From contig JAPTOF010000006.1 of assembly GCA_028554755.1 (NCBI GenBank), positions 18,909,001 to 18,973,000 of the forward strand: a stretch of 64,000 bases of DNA, read 5' to 3'. The DNA comes from Cordia subcordata (taxonomy: Eukaryota > Streptophyta > Magnoliopsida > Boraginales > Cordiaceae). Shown here one piece after another: positions 59,877 through 64,000 of the stretch. Each line of letters begins with the position of its first letter. Within the stretch, counting starts at the first letter, position 1. The translations under genes were made by a program, and so were the position numbers. A model generated the notes under the pieces. That model was not told the origin of the DNA. It made no database searches and saw nothing but the letters and a program-made list of their open reading frames with translations.

Positions 59877-62800
59877 TCATGTGTTTGTTTTGTGTGTTTA
59901 TTTATTATACGTATATATTTGTTTTGAGGTGTTTTGAGCTTCATTTAATGTATTAGTATAGCATTTAGGTCATACTTGTGCATATTAGGGTTTACACGTT
60001 CATAGTTAAAGTTAGGACTTCAATACTACACTAATACATGTTTGTTGCTTGTTTAAGGTGTGATTTGGGAAGATAATTGGAGCTTAATTGAGGGTGCTTG
60101 AAGTGTGGAACAAAGCAAAGAGTGTTACAGACATAAAGGAATGAAGAAAATTGCATTTGGAAGTGGCCGGGTGAAGTAAGAAGCAACCGAGGCGAAACCA
60201 AATGCAACGTGAGCCAAATTCGGAGCTTGAACTTAAGAAGGACATGGACAAAGTTTGGACATGTTTTAGGGTGAAAAAGATGGCTTGGGAGATCCCCTAC
60301 AATGATATGAAGCCATAGAAAAAGTGGTGCCTGAATCGAAGCCAAAATGAGCAAGATATGAACATTTTACTATCAAGACTGGTTAGCTTTTGTCTAGACC
60401 GGACGACCTAGCCGATTGATCAGCTAGGTCAACTGGCCAAATCAGAATCTAGGCCAATTTTGGCCAGATGACTTAGCCTCAAAGCCGGTCGACCGGTTGG
60501 CCCCCAGTTGGATGCGTTGACAGCTTTCTTTAAGCCACTTTTTAGCCATTTTTTAGGGAGAACAACACCCAAATCAAACACCCATTTCCCTAACCCCAAA
60601 ATCCACCAAAAATCACCTCACACACTCATTTCTAAACATATTTAAAACTTGGAATCAAGGATCCAAGAGGATTAAACACTAGGATTTTAAGCATAACTCA
60701 TGGATTGTTGATGTGTTTGTTTTGTGTGTTTATGTATTGCAAGTATATACTTGTTTTGAGGTGTTTTGAGCTTCATTTGGTGTATTAGTATAGCATTTAG
60801 GTCATACTTGTTCATATTAGATTTTACATGTTCATAGTTGAAGTTAAGACTTAAATGCTACACTAATGTGCGTTTATTACTTGTTTTAGGTGTGATTTGG
60901 AGAGATAATTAGAGCTTGATTGAGGGTTCTTGGTGTGTGGAACAAAGCCAAGGGTGTTTTGGACATAAAAGAATGAAGAAAAGTGCATTTGTAAGTGGTC
61001 GGGCAAAAGAAGGAGTGACCGAGGCGAAACCGATCACAACGTGAGCCAAATTCAGATCTTGCAACCTAAAAGGATATGGACAAATTTTGAATATGTTTTA
61101 GGGTGCAAAAGATGGCTTGGGAGATCTCCAACGATGATACGAAGCCATAGAAAAAAAGGGTGCGCGAATCAGAGCTAAAACGACAAGATGTGATCATTTT
61201 ACTATCAAGACCATTTAGCCTTTGTCTAGGCTGGACGACCTAGCCGGTTGACCGGCTAGGTTGACGGCCTAATCAGAATCTGAGCCAGTTTTGGCCGGAT
61301 GACTTGGCCCTAAAGCTTGTCGACTGGCTGGGCCCCTGGCTGGACGCGTTAACAACTCTATTTAAGCCACTTTTCAGCCACTTTTGAAGGAGAATAACAC
61401 CCAAATCAAACACCTATTTCCCTAAACCCAAAATCCACCAAAAATCACCTCACACACTCACTTCTAAACACATTTTAACACTTGGAATCAAGGATCCAAG
61501 AGGATTAAACACTAGGATTTGGGGCATAGCTCATGGATTGTAAAGCTTGCTATGGATAGAAGGGTATCTCTCTTTTATGCTAAGTCTAATTATGTATGAT
61601 TAGAGCTATGTAGGGTGATTATATCTTGTATTTATGGATTGATTATGACTTTTTATTAATGAAAACTTGATTGATGGATTTATGTATATATGCTTTATGC
61701 TTAGGGCTTCAAAGGCTATTTTACATACATGTCTATGTGTTTGTTGAAATGCCTCAATGATGTAGCATATATATATATATATATATTTAAGTCTATTGTG
61801 CTATTAACCATTTCTAAATCATTATGCTAGTATGGCTATGTGTTTGTGTGGTGATTACATGAAGTGGGTATGACTATATACATGTCTATGTGCGTGTTAG
61901 CATGCTTAATAGTATAAATAGCTTCTATTGCATACATGTCGGGTGCCATTGCTTAAATTGGTGTAATCTAAGTATGTCTATGTGCTTAGTAGTAGAATAC
62001 CCAAGGATATTCTCGAACGCCATGCCCTAGATGTGTTTGCTTTGCGCGCAAACATTAATACCCGTTGTTGTGATGATGATCGGTGGTGCATAACTAATGG
62101 CTAGCCTAGGTCGAGTCTTAAATCCAGCTAATGAGTTTTAGGGTAGGTTAGTCGACCTTAGACGGACTAGGTCTTGGCTTTAAATCTAGCCAACAGTTTA
62201 GACGCTAGGGTCAGATCGATCTAAGTCACCTAGAATCCTAACTAGCTAGCCTATGGCCCTAAGTCATAAAGACCACGCTGTAGCTCTAGGTAGACGTGCC
62301 TAGGGATGGACCCGCACTAAGACTTAGGTTGTAATTAGGAGGTTAATTAGGAGACTAGACAAGAGCAACCGAGTTTAATCCATCAAGCAACCCTAACAAG
62401 AAGTAGTAATCACCCATTTGCAAGCCGTAATCACCCTATTCCCTATTTTCACGTGTTAGCATCCCCTTAGATCGCTTGATTCCCCCATTACACACACACA
62501 CACACCGCCTTTTTATTTTCTTGCATGTAGCTTAGATTTATCTTATCCGAGCTCTCTAAAAAACCAAAAACACCAAAAAGATTGTATTTAGGACCCAAAC
62601 ACGTAGCTCTTTAGGATGCACTTAGCTTAGAACATCATACACTTTAGGCCTCCCCATGGATTCGACCCTGCACTCACACACACCGTACTACACATGACCT
62701 GTGCACTTGCGGGCTATTTAGGCTTGTGCTCAAATAGCGTATCAATTGTAATGCTTGGCTATGGATAGAAGGGAATCTCTCTTTTATCCTAAGTCTAATT

Positions 62801-64000
62801 ATGTTTGATTAGAGCTACATAGGGTGATTATTCTTGCATTTATGGATTGATTACTACTTTTTATTAATGGGAGCTTGATGGATTTATGTATATATGCTTT
62901 ATGCTTAGGGTTTCAAAGGCTATTTTACATATATGTCTATGTGTTTGTTGAAATGCCTCAATTATGTAGCATATGTATATTGAAGTCTATTATGCTATTA
63001 ACCATTTCTAAATCATTATGCTAGCATGCTTATGTATTTGTGTGGTGATCACATGAAGTGGGTATGACTATATATATGTCTATGTGTGTGTTAGCATACT
63101 TAATAGCATAAATAGCTTCTATTGCTTGTGTCGGGTACTGTTGCTTAAATTGGTGTGGTCTAAGCATGTCTACTTGTTTAGTAGTAGATATTCCAGAGTA
63201 TTCTCAAATGCCATGCCCTAGATGTGTATGCCTTATGCTTAAATGCCAATACCCCTATTATGCGATAGATAGTACACAACTAGTAAGTAGCCTAGGTCAA
63301 GTCCCATTTGGCTTTAAATCCAGCCAATAGGAGTCCGGATAGGTTTACTTGACCTTAGTTCACTTAAGGCTAGTTAGTCCACCTTAACAACCTAGGTTCA
63401 TAAGGACCACATTGTAGCTTTAAGTGGGGCGAAGCTTAGGGACAAACTTGTCCTGAGTGCTCGAGTCAGATTGAGGGACTAATTAGTAGACTAAGTGCTA
63501 GGGTTAGATCGATCTACACTCATCTAGAACCTTATTGGCTAGCTCTAATTTCTAACTCATAAAGACCATACTATACTGCTAGGCATCGCCACCTAGGGAC
63601 GGACCCACACTGAGGCTTAGGGTACCAATTAGAAGGCTAATTATAGGTCTAGATTAGAGAACTTAGTATAATCCATCAAGTAACCCTTGAAAGACATGGT
63701 AATCACCATAAACAAGACATAATCACCTTAGTCCCCTATTTCTGGCATTTAAATCCCCTTAGATCACTTGATTCCCCCATCACACACACACACACACCGC
63801 TTTTTTATTTTCTTGCTGTAGCTTAGATTTATCTTTCCCGAGCTCCTCTCAAACAAAAAAAAACCAAAAAGATTGTAGTTAGGACCCTAACACGTAGCTC
63901 TTAAAGATGCACTTGGCTTAGAACACCATACACGTTAGGCCTCCCCATGAATTCTACCCCGTACTTGCACATACCATACTACACATGACCCGTTCACTTG
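59877..64000 (+). repeat. LTR H (R family), continues past window, with G nested in it
   Basis: Begins TCATGTGTTTG (expected TGATGTG) and runs to 60708, then resumes at 62745. At the window end it is about 45 bp short of the family terminus judged by G. Contains GCCGGTCGACCGG near 60483. Confidence 0.7.
60709..62744 (+). repeat. Solo LTR G (R family), nested in H
   Basis: 2036 bp, TGATGTGTTTG...GCGTATCA, perfect TSD ATTGT (60704-60708, 62745-62749). Because host and insert are the same family, the region looks at first like two staggered tandem repeats (periods about 840 and 1190 bp). No coding domain. Confidence 0.88.

Noticed and set aside
60715..64000. Two tandem satellites with periods of about 840 and 1190 bp
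   Set aside because: Fully explained by one R-family LTR (G) inserted in another (H) with TSD ATTGT.
1..64000. tRNA, rRNA or CRISPR-like arrays
   Set aside because: None seen. The spaced repeats present (TRIM LTRs, 27-bp and 50-bp repeats, CTT minisatellite) are parts of transposons or simple repeats; tRNA similarity is limited to primer sites.

Overview
The window looks like a transposon-rich stretch of a flowering-plant (probably dicot) nuclear genome. Three things point there: a split gene for a plant-type SppA protease with GT-AG introns, LTR elements primed by initiator-Met tRNA (TGGTATCAGAGC sites), and plant-type telomeric CCCTAAA units. Only one host gene is visible. The rest is transposable elements, many nested inside each other, and most boundaries can be fixed by target-site duplications (TSDs) read directly from the sequence.

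Layout. 1-3085: a broken Ty1/copia pol remnant (+ strand) carrying a 557-bp hAT-type MITE with a perfect 8-bp TSD. 3941-9183: the last six exons of an SPPA gene, open and in phase, whose 5' exons lie upstream of the window; its introns hold two tiny TRIM elements and a poly(A)-ended insert. 9591-10258: a Helitron helicase remnant, then an inverted-repeat MITE. 12090-21400: copia element A, complete with both LTRs, PBS, PPT and broken gag-pol (- strand). 22640-24719: an LTR-like repeat with a TRIM in it.

24720-44716: a Mutator-like element (MULE) with terminal inverted repeats of about 115 bp and a 9-bp TSD matching at 8 of 9 bases. It carries a broken MURA-type transposase and, beside it on the same strand, a broken plant-mobile-domain (PMD) gene. 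Its left end was hit by copia element B (24959-36828, TSD TCGAA), and B's left LTR was hit in turn by LTR insertion C (26167-28794, TSD GTAGT).

44726-46727: a SIRE-type LTR end with its polypurine tract and a CACTA-like terminus. 46728-53245: a four-deep stack of LTRs, J containing I containing F containing Z; the three inner insertions have readable 5-bp TSDs. 53884-55750: solo LTR K (TSD AAGAT), same family as A and B. 56267-64000: more copies of a roughly 2-kb LTR family (here called R), again nested in pairs: E within D, and G within H, which runs off the window.

No intact transposon gene was found, so the elements look inactive. Order of events by nesting: MULE, then B, then C; and J, then I, then F, then Z. 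All coordinates and comparisons were made by eye; divergence values and family names need alignment.
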